The position numbers and the translations under genes are program-made. The notes beneath the pieces are model-generated. The model was not told the origin of the DNA and ran no database searches. It saw only the letters and a list, made by a program, of their open reading frames with translations. From Spirochaetales bacterium (GTDB lineage: Bacteria; Spirochaetota; Spirochaetia; DAHUYW01): 64,000 nt of DNA. The stretch is taken from positions 1 through 64,000 of the forward strand of contig DAHUYW010000016.1 in NCBI GenBank assembly GCA_027306915.1, written 5' to 3'. Positions within the stretch are counted from its first letter, which is position 1. The number at the start of each line of letters is the position of its first letter. Of the stretch, positions 16,111-24,200 are shown one piece after another.

Positions 16111-17904
16111 ATGATCTTCGTCCGAAAGCCGAGCACCTTCGTCCGCTTCCTGGGCTACGTAAAGCCCTACACCAACGCCGTCGTTCTCGCGTCGATCGGC
16201 GGGATCGTCAAATTCACCGTTCCCCTCTTCGTGCCGCAGCTCACGCGCTACCTCATCGACCACGTCTTTCGCAACAATGCGTTGCCGGCCTCCGCGAAGT
16301 TCAAGTCACTCCTGCTCCTCATCGGGGTGATGGTCGCAATCTATCTGCTCATCTGGACCCCCTTCACCTACGTGCGCCACTTCTTTGCAGGCAAGGCCGG
16401 GCATCGGTCGGTATTCGACCTGCGAAGCGACCTCTACTTCCACATCCTGCGGATGTCGAGCTCCTTCTTCAACGCAAACCGGTCCGGCGCCATTGTCTCG
16501 CGACTGATGAACGACACCTCCCAGGCGCAGAACTTGGTCGGCAGTGCCCTCACCAATGTCTGGATCGACGGGACCTCCATCTTCGTCATCCTCTATTTTC
16601 TCGTTTCGATCGACCTTCCCACCGCCATGGTCGCCCTTGTCACCTTTCCGGTCTACATCGTCTTCTTCAAGCGGATCGGCGGGAAGATCAAGAGCACCAG
16701 CTACGAGCTGCAGAAGAGCTTCGACACGATGGCGGGCGAGGTGCAGGAGAAGGTCTCGGGCAGCGCGGTGGTCCAGGCCTTCACGCGCGAACAGCACGAA
16801 GAGCGCACCTTTCATGCAAAATCGGAGAGGCTCTTCTCGACGACCATGCATAACGTCTTCCTGCAGAGCCTGAACATGGCGGTCTCAGGGTTGATCACCG
16901 GGCTCGCCCCGCTGCTCGTCCTCCTCTTCGGAGGCTACCGCCTCATCCATGGCGACATGACGATCGGGGGCCTGGTTGCGGTAACCATGTATCTCGGCCC
17001 GCTCTACCTGCCCCTCCAGCGCTTCTCGGAGCTCAATGTGATCTTCTCGACCTCGACCGCCGCCCTCGAGCGGATATTCGAGGTGATGGACATGGAGCCG
17101 GAGATTAGAGACTCGCCTCACGCGGCATCGCCGGCGGTCATCACGGGGGACGTCGCCTTCGAGCGAGTCTCGTTCGCCTACGCGCAGGGTCTTCCGGTTC
17201 TCAAGGAGGTCAGCTTCGAGGCCCATGCAGGCCAGAAGGTGGCCCTCGTCGGGCGGAGCGGCTCCGGGAAAAGCACTATCGTGAGCCTTATCCCTCGATT
17301 CTACGATGTATCCTCCGGATGCATACGGATCGACGGAACGGACATCCGCTCCCTACGCCTCCAGACCCTCCGCCATCACATCGGGATAGTTCTTCAGGAT
17401 CCGGTTCTCTTCAGCGGCACGATGCGAGACAACATCTGCTACGGCAAGCCCGCGGCGAGCGAGCGGGAGATCGTCGACGCCTGCAAGATGGCGAACGCAT
17501 GGGAGTTCATCTCCGCGCTGGAAGGCAGGCTCGACACCGAGATCGGCGAGCGCGGCGTGCTTCTGTCGGGCGGTCAGAAACAGCGCCTTACGATCGCTCG
17601 CGCATTTCTGAAGGACCCACGGATCCTCATCCTCGACGAGGCAACCTCGGCGCTCGATTCCGAGTCGGAATCGCTCATCCAGGAGGCCCTGGAGCGATTG
17701 ATGGTCGGCCGCACCACCTTCATCATCGCGCACCGGCTTTCCACCATCGACTCCGCCGATCTCATCCTTGTCGTCAAGCACGGACAGATTGCGGAGGCGG
17801 GCCGCCACGAGGAGCTGCTCGCCGGGAGCGGGGTATACCGAAGCCTCTATGACTTCCAGTTCGCCCACATCGCCGCTCCCGGGAAGCGCGAGGCTCGTTC
17901 GTGA
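16111..17904 (+). CDS. MsbA-like ABC exporter (fused permease and ATPase)
   Basis: 597 residues. Six membrane helices in about 1-320 form an ABC exporter type I membrane domain; the NBD (about 345-580) has Walker A GRSGSGKST, Q-loop VLQDPVLFSG, signature LSGGQKQR, Walker B ILILDEATSAL and H-loop IAHRLS. It works as a homodimer or heterodimer exporting lipids, peptides or drugs. All catalytic motifs are intact, so a homodimer is plausible. It begins after a 105-base gap with TTGACA at 16055 but no good -10. Lipid A/lipid flippase or multidrug export cannot be separated by sequence. Confidence 0.92.
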   Translation: MIFVRKPSTFVRFLGYVKPYTNAVVLASIGGIVKFTVPLFVPQLTRYLIDHVFRNNALPASAKFKSLLLLIGVMVAIYLLIWTPFTYVRHFFAGKAGHRSVFDLRSDLYFHILRMSSSFFNANRSGAIVSRLMNDTSQAQNLVGSALTNVWIDGTSIFVILYFLVSIDLPTAMVALVTFPVYIVFFKRIGGKIKSTSYELQKSFDTMAGEVQEKVSGSAVVQAFTREQHEERTFHAKSERLFSTTMHNVFLQSLNMAVSGLITGLAPLLVLLFGGYRLIHGDMTIGGLVAVTMYLGPLYLPLQRFSELNVIFSTSTAALERIFEVMDMEPEIRDSPHAASPAVITGDVAFERVSFAYAQGLPVLKEVSFEAHAGQKVALVGRSGSGKSTIVSLIPRFYDVSSGCIRIDGTDIRSLRLQTLRHHIGIVLQDPVLFSGTMRDNICYGKPAASEREIVDACKMANAWEFISALEGRLDTEIGERGVLLSGGQKQRLTIARAFLKDPRILILDEATSALDSESESLIQEALERLMVGRTTFIIAHRLSTIDSADLILVVKHGQIAEAGRHEELLAGSGVYRSLYDFQFAHIAAPGKREARS

Positions 17905-17997
17905 AGAGGCGGCCGCATCTCCCCGGGGTCAAGCCCGCACCGCCTGAAGCTCACGCCAGCGTAGGTCTTCGTCGATTAGGGACTGCGCGGGCGTGGG

Positions 17998-18258
17998 CTA
18001 CTTCAGCTTATGTCTCTTCTTGACCTCGGCTTCGGCGGCGAGCCAGTCCGCGAGATCGTCGCCCGGGCGTCCGGCGGCGATGCGCTCCTCGTAGAGTTGG
18101 TGGGCGCGCACCGCGATTTCCCGCTTCAGCTGTTCGAGCGTGAGAGCGGCTTTCGGCGCGGAGGTAGTCCTCTTCGATGCCGCCGGCTTCCCTGCGACAG
18201 CCGCCTTCCCTTCACCCGCCGGTTTCCGGCTATTTTCTCCTGATCTTCTTTCTGCCAT
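17998..18258 (-). CDS. DUF2934 domain small protein
   Basis: 86 residues. The N-terminal half is low-complexity, lysine- and alanine-rich; the C-terminal 40 residues carry the DUF2934 pattern IAVRAHQLYEERIAAGRPG followed by DDLADWLAAEAEV. The function is unknown. The ATG at 18258 has GAGGAG eight bases upstream and lies behind a good promoter at 18292-18320. It converges on the ABC exporter. Confidence 0.78.
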   Translation of the reverse strand: MAERRSGENSRKPAGEGKAAVAGKPAASKRTTSAPKAALTLEQLKREIAVRAHQLYEERIAAGRPGDDLADWLAAEAEVKKRHKLK

Positions 18259-18291
18259 GGCGCACACTCCTCGATCTCGTTTCCTCCTTAG

Positions 18292-18320
18292 AGTATCGTC
18301 TCGCAATCCCGGTTCGTCAA
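18292..18320 (-). promoter_or_regulatory. Promoter of the DUF2934 gene
   Basis: On the minus strand TTGACG (18320-18315) and GATACT (18297-18292) are 17 bases apart. Transcription should start near 18285, leaving about 27 bases to the ATG. Confidence 0.6.
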
Positions 18321-18327
18321 ACTGTGG

Positions 18328-18333
18328 TATACT
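18328..18333 (+). promoter_or_regulatory. Probable -10 box of the lipoprotein gene
   Basis: TATACT preceded by TGTGG on the plus strand, 73 bases before the TTG start of the lipoprotein. No convincing -35 is seen at 16-18 bases, and the element sits back-to-back with the minus-strand promoter at 18292-18320. Confidence 0.4.
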
Positions 18334-18406
18334 CGTCGGCTGGAAGTCGGCCGCCTGGCTGCGGTCCCGGCGGCGAGAGACTTACCGCCAGAAAAAGGAG
18401 GATCCT

Positions 18407-19231
18407 TTGAGAATCATGCAGATCAAAGGGTTGCGTGTTGTTGTTATGCTGTCCGCTCTTGCGGTCGGTGCGGCGCTTGCCCTCTCCGGATGCTCGACGC
18501 TCGGCTCGGCCATGTCTGCCGCACTGGGGAAACAGGCTGCCTCAGGCTCAACCTCTGCCCAGGCGAGCGACACTTCGTCGAGCTCTGCTTCGACAGCCAA
18601 CCATCAGGCTCCGTCCCCGGCGGCTGCCCAGGCTTACCAGTATCAGTTCAATGCCTTCTACGGCGGATTCTGGAACTTCGCTTGGTTTGGCTACAACGAC
18701 CCGAACTACAAGGTGGGCCAGGGCGCGGTTTGGAAGATAGCCTCCACGGGTGCCAAGTCGAACGAGCCGGTAACCTTTGAGCGCGCATTGCTGAAGGTGA
18801 ACACCGACGGCTCGCAGTGGTGGAGATTCCAAATGACTGCGGGGAAAGACACTATTCTCTACGAGTTCCTCGTCGGAAGCGACGGGATCGTCCAGAAGGT
18901 GCGCTACAAGGACCCGAAGTCGGGCGAGATCGGTGAGTTCATTCCCAGCCAAACCGGCGCGCCGCCGGCAACTCCGCAGCTGACGCGCGAGCAGATCGCG
19001 AGCTCCTTCGTGGGCAGCGAGAGCGTGACGGTCCCGGCCGGAACCTTCGCCACCGACCACTACCGCTACACCGACGCAAAAAACGGGTACACCTCCGACA
19101 TGTGGACCAGCAAGCAGGTGCCCGGCTATATGGTCAAGTTCACGGGAACGAACCCCAGAGACAACCGGGTCACAAACGGCCAGCTCATGGAGATTGAGTC
19201 GGGCGTTACCACGGCGCTGAGCTCATACTAG
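18407..19231 (+). CDS. Predicted lipoprotein, unknown function
   Basis: 274 residues with a lipoprotein signal peptide: charged start, hydrophobic stretch and lipobox ALSGC. A serine/alanine-rich linker of about 45 residues follows, then a soluble domain with WNFAWFGYNDPNY and a later beta-rich part (ESVTVPAGTFATDHYRYTD) resembling domains that carry or bind lipid-like cargo at an outer membrane. AAGGAGG sits five bases before TTG 18407; the ATG at 18416 is the alternative start but has poorer spacing. A strong terminator follows, so it is monocistronic. I do not recognise a specific family. Confidence 0.75.
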   Translation: MRIMQIKGLRVVVMLSALAVGAALALSGCSTLGSAMSAALGKQAASGSTSAQASDTSSSSASTANHQAPSPAAAQAYQYQFNAFYGGFWNFAWFGYNDPNYKVGQGAVWKIASTGAKSNEPVTFERALLKVNTDGSQWWRFQMTAGKDTILYEFLVGSDGIVQKVRYKDPKSGEIGEFIPSQTGAPPATPQLTREQIASSFVGSESVTVPAGTFATDHYRYTDAKNGYTSDMWTSKQVPGYMVKFTGTNPRDNRVTNGQLMEIESGVTTALSSY

Positions 19232-20235
19232 CCCCACCAGAGAAATCCTATCGGGGCAGGTACCCCGTGAGCCTTCGGGGACGCGCCGGCTTGGAGCCGG
19301 CGCGTTTTTTTGCCCCGCCTTACCACGCAAAGGCATTCGGAGCAGGCCCGCGTTTGAAGGGACGCCCGGTCGAGGCCGGTTAGCTGTTCGACCGTGCGGA
19401 TTCCAACGATCGCAGAGTAGACGGCCGGGTTCGCGAGCACCCAGGCGATGGCGACCGCGCTTTCTTTCTCGCCGATTTCGCGGCACAGTTTTGCAAAGTC
19501 CTCGAACTTCCGGTCCTCGGCAAGCTTCAGGGAGTACTCCCGCTCGACCTGGGCGGTCCGGGTCCCTTCCGTCGCTTTCCGCTTGCCGCCCGCAAGGAGC
19601 CCGCCTCCGAGCGGCATGTAAGGCAGGATACCGACGCCGAGGTCCTGCGCGGCCGGGATCACCTCCATTTCCGGCCCCCTACTCAGGAGGTTGTACTGGC
19701 TCTGCTCGGAGACGATCTCGAGCATCCCGTGATGGCGGGCGTGGGTCTGATACTTCACGAGGCCCCAGCCCGGAAAGTTGCTCGTCCCCGCGTAGATGAC
19801 GTCCCCGCGGTTTATGAAAATGGCAAAGGTCTCCCAATACTCCTCCGGAGAGATCCGGAGATCGATGTGATCGGTTTTGAGCCTTCGCAGCGAATCCGCG
19901 AGATGCCTGCGCATCTTGTAGGCCGAGATGCCCCGCTCCTCGTTGGGCGGAGTGTTCTCATCGATCATCTGGCCGTACACCTTCGTCGCAAGCACCACCT
20001 GCTCCCGGCGCCGTGGGTCCCGCGCGAGCCACCGTCCAACGATCTCCTCACTGAGGCCGTGCGCGGCCGGCGTCCCGTAGACGTTTGCCGTGTCGAAGAA
20101 ATTGATGCCCATCTCGAGCGCACTGTCCATGATTCGGAAGCACTCCGCCTCCTCGGCGATTCCGCCGAAGTGCATCGTTCCAAGACAGATGCGGCTCACC
20201 GACAGATTAGACCTGCCCATTTTCGCATAGACCAT
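19228..20235 (-). CDS. Aldo/keto reductase, probably degenerate
   Basis: 335 residues of the Tas/YajO-like aldo/keto reductase family. The catalytic aspartate and tyrosine are in FFDTANVYG (near 52) and the lysine in VVLATKVYG (near 84). In active relatives IDL is followed by a YQxHH segment carrying the catalytic histidine; here TDHIDL runs straight into RISPEEYWETF, an apparent in-frame loss of about nine residues. Beyond TVEQLTGLDRASL the C-terminus matches nothing expected and reads through the antisense of the neighbouring terminator, ending 4 bases inside the opposing gene. ATG 20235 has GGAGGG upstream. Probably inactive as a reductase and decaying. Confidence 0.75.
   Translation of the reverse strand: MVYAKMGRSNLSVSRICLGTMHFGGIAEEAECFRIMDSALEMGINFFDTANVYGTPAAHGLSEEIVGRWLARDPRRREQVVLATKVYGQMIDENTPPNEERGISAYKMRRHLADSLRRLKTDHIDLRISPEEYWETFAIFINRGDVIYAGTSNFPGWGLVKYQTHARHHGMLEIVSEQSQYNLLSRGPEMEVIPAAQDLGVGILPYMPLGGGLLAGGKRKATEGTRTAQVEREYSLKLAEDRKFEDFAKLCREIGEKESAVAIAWVLANPAVYSAIVGIRTVEQLTGLDRASLQTRACSECLCVVRRGKKTRRLQAGASPKAHGVPAPIGFLWWG
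19282..19311 (+). terminator. Intrinsic terminator of the lipoprotein gene
   Basis: A 9-bp perfect GC stem (CGCGCCGGC / GCCGGCGCG) with a TTGGA loop is followed by seven T on the plus strand. It begins 51 bases after the lipoprotein stop. The opposing reductase reading frame passes through it. Confidence 0.92.
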
Positions 20236-20266
20236 TGATAATCCCTCCAAGAGATCGTTGCGGATC

Positions 20267-22309
20267 CTACGTAAACATGATTTCAAGCATCTGGTGCCCC
20301 CGGATGCTCGGGACGGTGACCGCGGTTCTTCCATCCCGCTCCTCATGCGCAAGCGGCTCCCCCTGGGGTGCGGTGCGGATCTCGCGCGCGGGACGCGGCA
20401 GCCTCAAGGAGACGGACACGTTGAAAAGAGGGATTACATCCTCGATGACGTCGAACTCCTCGCCCCGCCGCTCGGGAATGTAGTGAAGGAGATGCACCAC
20501 CCATCGCTTCTCGCGCTCCTGCGCGTTCACCGCGATCTGGAGGGTCGTCGGGCCGTCGTGGCGCGCGACCGGCCCGGGAACGAGGAGCGCGAGGGCGTTC
20601 AGCACGAGGAGCTTGCACCAGCGCGGCGCATTGCGGTTGTACTGGCTGAAGACGGGATGGGCGAAATAGATGGCGCGCCCCTTCTTGACGACGGCAGGAT
20701 GATCGACCCGACCGGAGGAGGGAGTCTGGCGGTGAGAGCAGAAGGTTCGATAGTCGCGGTCGAAGTAGGAGGCCACCGTGTCCGCCAGGACCTCCGTTCC
20801 GGCCTCGGCACGGATGTCCATCCCCTTCATGTACATGGCAAGCTCGGTGTCGGGGAGGTCTCCGCGAATTTCCGCACCCGCGCGGAGGTACTCGGTGTGA
20901 TCGCCCCGCTCGAACGGCTTGCCGAGGATTGCGGAGGCTCCCGGAGCCTTGAGCCCCTCGTCGTTCAGCCGGATCCCAAGCGGGGCGAGCGCGACCTTCG
21001 AGCCGTCGGGCGTGAGCCCGGAGAGAAACGAGGCGATCACAGAGCCGCCGGCAGTGAGGTATTCGCCGATCTTGCGCGCGAGCGCCGCATCCACCGGGAT
21101 ATCGTCGGGAAGAATGAGCACCTTGTAGCGGGAGAACTCGGCGGCTGAGTCGAGCACATCGAACTGATGGGCTCCCTCTTCGAGAATCCTCGTCGCCCCC
21201 TTAATCGCGGGGGGGAGATTTCCGGCGGAACCGCTCACCATGAACTCCTCCGGGGTAAGTACGCCGATCTCGGTGACCGGGACCGCCCCGGCGCACCATC
21301 GCTCCTTTTCCTCGACCTGCTCGTAGACCCGGCCTATCAGGCGGTAGACGTGCTCGTCGATCCTGCCGGTCGGATGAAGCTGATCGCCGATGAGGCACTT
21401 CGCTCCCATCGCCAGCATGCGGAAGCACTCGTACTCGAGGGCCGCAAGGTTTTTGAAGGAATGGAAGTCGCCCCAGGAGGTGTGGAATTTCCCCGTCTGG
21501 CCGAGGTAGTCGAGGCCGAGGGTGCGGCAATAGCGAACCGTGGCCGGGAAGTGGAGGTAGCCCCACTGGCCGCTTGGAAGGGTCTCGAGCTCGAAGTGGG
21601 TGTAGGCGTCGCGCACCCCGCGGTGGCGCGGTCCAACATGACCGGCGTTGTAGTAGATCGTGCACTCCTTGTTGAGCGAGCGGATGTGGGCGGTCATGTC
21701 GCGCTTGAAATCGTTGAGCGTGGCGATCCCGAAGCGCGCCCGGGCGAGCGGATCGGTCGGATCGAGCCCCGCCTGCTCCATCTTTGCCCGGCAGAAGCGG
21801 CAGGAGCAATCGACCGGAAGGACGATGTCCAGAAAGAGCCCGTCTGTGGGAAGAGTCTCCAGGATCTCCCGGACGTGCTCCTTGAGGAAATCGCGGTAAG
21901 GCGAGTTCAGACAGAGCTGGCGGTAGAAGCCTGCCTCGTAGGGCGGTGTGCCCTGCAGCCTGCCATCAGCCTCAAGCACGCGCCAATCGGGATGCTCGGT
22001 CGCCGTCAGGTGATCCCACTGGACCGTCGTGTAGATGGGGACCCGAATCCCCCGGGCGTGGCAGGCCTCGATCTGCTCGGCGAGGAGGTTTCGCTCGAGG
22101 TGGGGGTGGCGGCGCTCCGGGAAGGCCTTCGTATCGAAATAGATCCACCCGTGGTGGCAGCGCGCGAAACAGGTGATGGAGTTCACGTGCGCCCGCACGA
22201 GCGTGTCGGCAAAATCATCGGGATTGAAGTCCGAGCCTACCCCGGGGATGTGCTCACTCGTATGGAAATCGAGGTGAATCTGGCGAAAGCGAAGAGATGT
22301 TTGTCCCAT
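20267..22309 (-). CDS. GHL6-like glycoside hydrolase with beta-galactosidase-type trimerization domain
   Basis: 680 residues, no signal peptide. The N-terminal half is a TIM-barrel hydrolase-like domain: it opens RQIHLDFHTSE, has GIRVPIYTTVQWD near 105 and DGLFLDIV near 165, where catalytic acids would lie, as in hypothetical glycosyl hydrolase 6 (PF14871). The middle (about 400-600) resembles the GH42 trimerization domain (YKVLILPDDIPVDA), and the C-terminus is a beta domain. It probably cleaves a cytosolic glycoside; the linkage is unknown. ATG 22309 has AAAGGAGG upstream. It lies between the MFS gene and the reductase, after remnants of other genes. Confidence 0.78.
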   Translation of the reverse strand: MGQTSLRFRQIHLDFHTSEHIPGVGSDFNPDDFADTLVRAHVNSITCFARCHHGWIYFDTKAFPERRHPHLERNLLAEQIEACHARGIRVPIYTTVQWDHLTATEHPDWRVLEADGRLQGTPPYEAGFYRQLCLNSPYRDFLKEHVREILETLPTDGLFLDIVLPVDCSCRFCRAKMEQAGLDPTDPLARARFGIATLNDFKRDMTAHIRSLNKECTIYYNAGHVGPRHRGVRDAYTHFELETLPSGQWGYLHFPATVRYCRTLGLDYLGQTGKFHTSWGDFHSFKNLAALEYECFRMLAMGAKCLIGDQLHPTGRIDEHVYRLIGRVYEQVEEKERWCAGAVPVTEIGVLTPEEFMVSGSAGNLPPAIKGATRILEEGAHQFDVLDSAAEFSRYKVLILPDDIPVDAALARKIGEYLTAGGSVIASFLSGLTPDGSKVALAPLGIRLNDEGLKAPGASAILGKPFERGDHTEYLRAGAEIRGDLPDTELAMYMKGMDIRAEAGTEVLADTVASYFDRDYRTFCSHRQTPSSGRVDHPAVVKKGRAIYFAHPVFSQYNRNAPRWCKLLVLNALALLVPGPVARHDGPTTLQIAVNAQEREKRWVVHLLHYIPERRGEEFDVIEDVIPLFNVSVSLRLPRPAREIRTAPQGEPLAHEERDGRTAVTVPSIRGHQMLEIMFT

Positions 22310-22338
22310 AAAAATCACAGCCTCCTTTGGACGCGCGT

Positions 22339-22460
22339 TCAGCGCCCCCCCAAGCCGCTGAAGGTGACCCCGAGCACGATGTAGCGCTGGGCGAACAGGT
22401 AGAGCAGCAACGCCGGCACGACCGATCTGGTTGCGGCGGCCATGAGCAAATTCCACGCGG
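22339..22460 (-). pseudogene. Remnant: C-terminus of a MalG-type sugar ABC permease
   Basis: On the minus strand the frame reads NLLMAAAT, then VVPALLLYLFAQRYI and VLGVTFSGLGG before a TGA at 22341-22339. This is the conserved C-terminal end of MalG-type permeases (GLLMAAATL ... LFLFAQRYFVQGxTLTGLKG). The rest of the gene is absent: upstream of about 22460 the frame has no homology and overlaps the opposite-strand remnant. It is a truncated leftover. Confidence 0.7.
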
Positions 22461-22624
22461 TGCCGGTGCACGACGTTGAGTGCACCCTGCGCCTTGCGGC
22501 TGCCCCGCGCGGGGTCTCAAGCGCTTACATCGGAAAGCCGCTTGATTTCCAGTACGAAAAGGGGCGACTTTCCTTCACCGTCCCGAATGTCCTAATTCAC
22601 GAGCTCATCGTGATTGAGCGATAG
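22442..22624 (+). pseudogene. Remnant: C-terminus of a second GHL6-like hydrolase
   Basis: The plus-strand frame gives VPVHDVECTLRLAAAP, then SAYIGKPLDFQYEKGR and SFTVPNVLIHELIVIE before TAG. This lines up with the C-terminal beta domain of the neighbouring hydrolase at 20267-22309 (VIPLFNVSVSLRL, TAPQGEPL, TVTVPSIRGHQMLEI-like region), at clearly lower identity. The N-terminal 600 or so residues are missing. It lies head to head with the permease remnant, so the point near 22440-22460 is probably a deletion or inversion junction. Confidence 0.65.
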
Positions 22625-22734
22625 TCGGCTCCCTGCGCAGGCACTTGAGGTCGTTGCCTTGCTCGGCCCATGCGGGCTCTCTGCACCGACTCTTGTCGCT
22701 GCGACGCTCGCGGCTCGCCCGATGCCGCTCCCGG

Positions 22735-24069
22735 CTACCGATCGAGCTCGAGGCGTACCTTCTCAACCTTGCGGTAATCGCGCGGATAGAAGATCGAGCC
22801 TATGAAGAACAGCACGCCGGCAAGGAAGGAGAAGAGGGGCACCACGAGCAGCGCCGCACTGAGGCCTCGGGCGTCCGAGAGCGCGCCGACGACAAGGGGG
22901 CCCATCGAGCTGCCCAGAAGATTCTGAATGACGACTGCAACGCTGTAGGAGATCGCCCACAGTCCCGGATGCACGACATCCTCGGCAACCGCCGAGGCGG
23001 ACGAAACGTAGGCGACTGCAGTGAGGCCTCCCGCAAGCAGGACGATGTACTGCACCGCGCCGGTTGCTGCGGCAAAGGCGATAAACAACAGGATGGACGA
23101 AAGCACCGATGTTGTCGCGGCAAAGAGAAGGCGGGCGTTCACGCGGCGTTTCATCCATGCGTCGGCGATGATCCCGCCTAAGGGGGCCCCCACCACGGCG
23201 ATAAGCAGGACCGGAGCCGCCTTCAGCGAGGCCTGGCTGATCGGCAGGTCCTGGTAGCGATGGAAATAGGTGGGAAGCCAGGTAAGGAGCGCAGTGGTGA
23301 CAAAGGTATTGCCCGCAAAGCCGAAGTAGGTAAGGAGAAGAGAGGGGGTGCGGGTGAACTGCCTGACTATGTCGCGAAGGCTCATCTTGACTCGCATGGC
23401 GCCGGCTGCGCTTCTCTTCTGAAGCTCGACCGTGCGATAGTCCTTCACGGTGAAAAAGAAGAGAAGCCCGAGCACGAGGCCGGGCAGGGCCACGATGCCG
23501 AAGGCGTGCCGCCACCCCCAGTGGGTCGCAATCACTCCCCCGAGTACTATGCCGATCGCAGAGCCCAGGGGAATGGAGGCGTTCCAAAAGCCAAGCATCC
23601 GCGAGCGCTTCTGGGGGGTGTACATTGCAGAGATGAGGGCATTGCCTCCCGGCGCGTAGCCGGCCTCCCCCACGCCCACCGCGAGACGAATCGCAAAGAG
23701 TGCGCCGAATGAGCCGGCCAATGCGCACACACCCGTGGCGACGCTCCACACCATCACCATGAGCCCTACGCTCCGCCTGCGGCTCCACCGATCGATCAAG
23801 ATCGAAATCGGGAAGGTGAACACCACGATCGACCAGTAGACTGCCGATACCAGGGCCCCGCTTTGCGCGTCGTTGAGCCCCATCTCGCGCTCGAGAAAGG
23901 GAAAGAGCGAGGTCACGACGAGGCGGTCGATGTAGTCGAACATGTAGAGCAGGAACAGCATCACGAAGAGATAGGTCGCGTAGCGCTTGAAGGCCGGCGA
24001 ATGAGAAAGAATGGTCTCGGTGGTGGGTCTGCTCTCGTCGTCTGATGGAGATTGGCTTGCCGTTTCCAT
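22735..24069 (-). CDS. MFS transporter
   Basis: 444 residues with twelve predicted helices. The loop 2-3 motif appears as LIDRWSRRRSVG near 90 and MFS family features include GVGEAGYAPGGNALIS near 130, as in spinster-like and ACS-type organic-anion/sugar transporters. The N-terminus has a 30-residue charged cytosolic tail. The ATG at 24069 has GAGGCGG upstream. It is the first gene of the unit with the GHL6-like hydrolase and could import the glycoside that enzyme cleaves; that link is inferred from position only. Confidence 0.88.
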   Translation of the reverse strand: METASQSPSDDESRPTTETILSHSPAFKRYATYLFVMLFLLYMFDYIDRLVVTSLFPFLEREMGLNDAQSGALVSAVYWSIVVFTFPISILIDRWSRRRSVGLMVMVWSVATGVCALAGSFGALFAIRLAVGVGEAGYAPGGNALISAMYTPQKRSRMLGFWNASIPLGSAIGIVLGGVIATHWGWRHAFGIVALPGLVLGLLFFFTVKDYRTVELQKRSAAGAMRVKMSLRDIVRQFTRTPSLLLTYFGFAGNTFVTTALLTWLPTYFHRYQDLPISQASLKAAPVLLIAVVGAPLGGIIADAWMKRRVNARLLFAATTSVLSSILLFIAFAAATGAVQYIVLLAGGLTAVAYVSSASAVAEDVVHPGLWAISYSVAVVIQNLLGSSMGPLVVGALSDARGLSAALLVVPLFSFLAGVLFFIGSIFYPRDYRKVEKVRLELDR

Positions 24070-24084
24070 GGTGCCGCCTCGTGT

Positions 24085-24141
24085 GACCGCCGACAGGGCC
24101 GTGTGCGGTCAGGGGATGCCTGAGCCCTCGGGTAGATTATA
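24085..24141 (-). promoter_or_regulatory. Promoter -10 and leader hairpin of the MFS gene
   Basis: TATAAT (24141-24136, minus strand) has an extended TG, but no good -35. The leader then contains an inverted repeat GACCGC / GCGGTC (24110-24105 with 24090-24085), a 6-bp stem with a 14-base loop before the ribosome site. Transcription would start near 24129. Confidence 0.5.
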
Positions 24142-24200
24142 CCACTACCGGCCGGAGGCGCTTCCCTCGGCGGCGCACGCCGGCGAGACTCGTGCGGGCA

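Noticed and set aside
21167..22384. 405-codon plus-strand frame over the GHL6-like gene
   Set aside because: Opposite to a complete hydrolase with good start and ribosome site; its translation is repetitive and unlike any protein I know.
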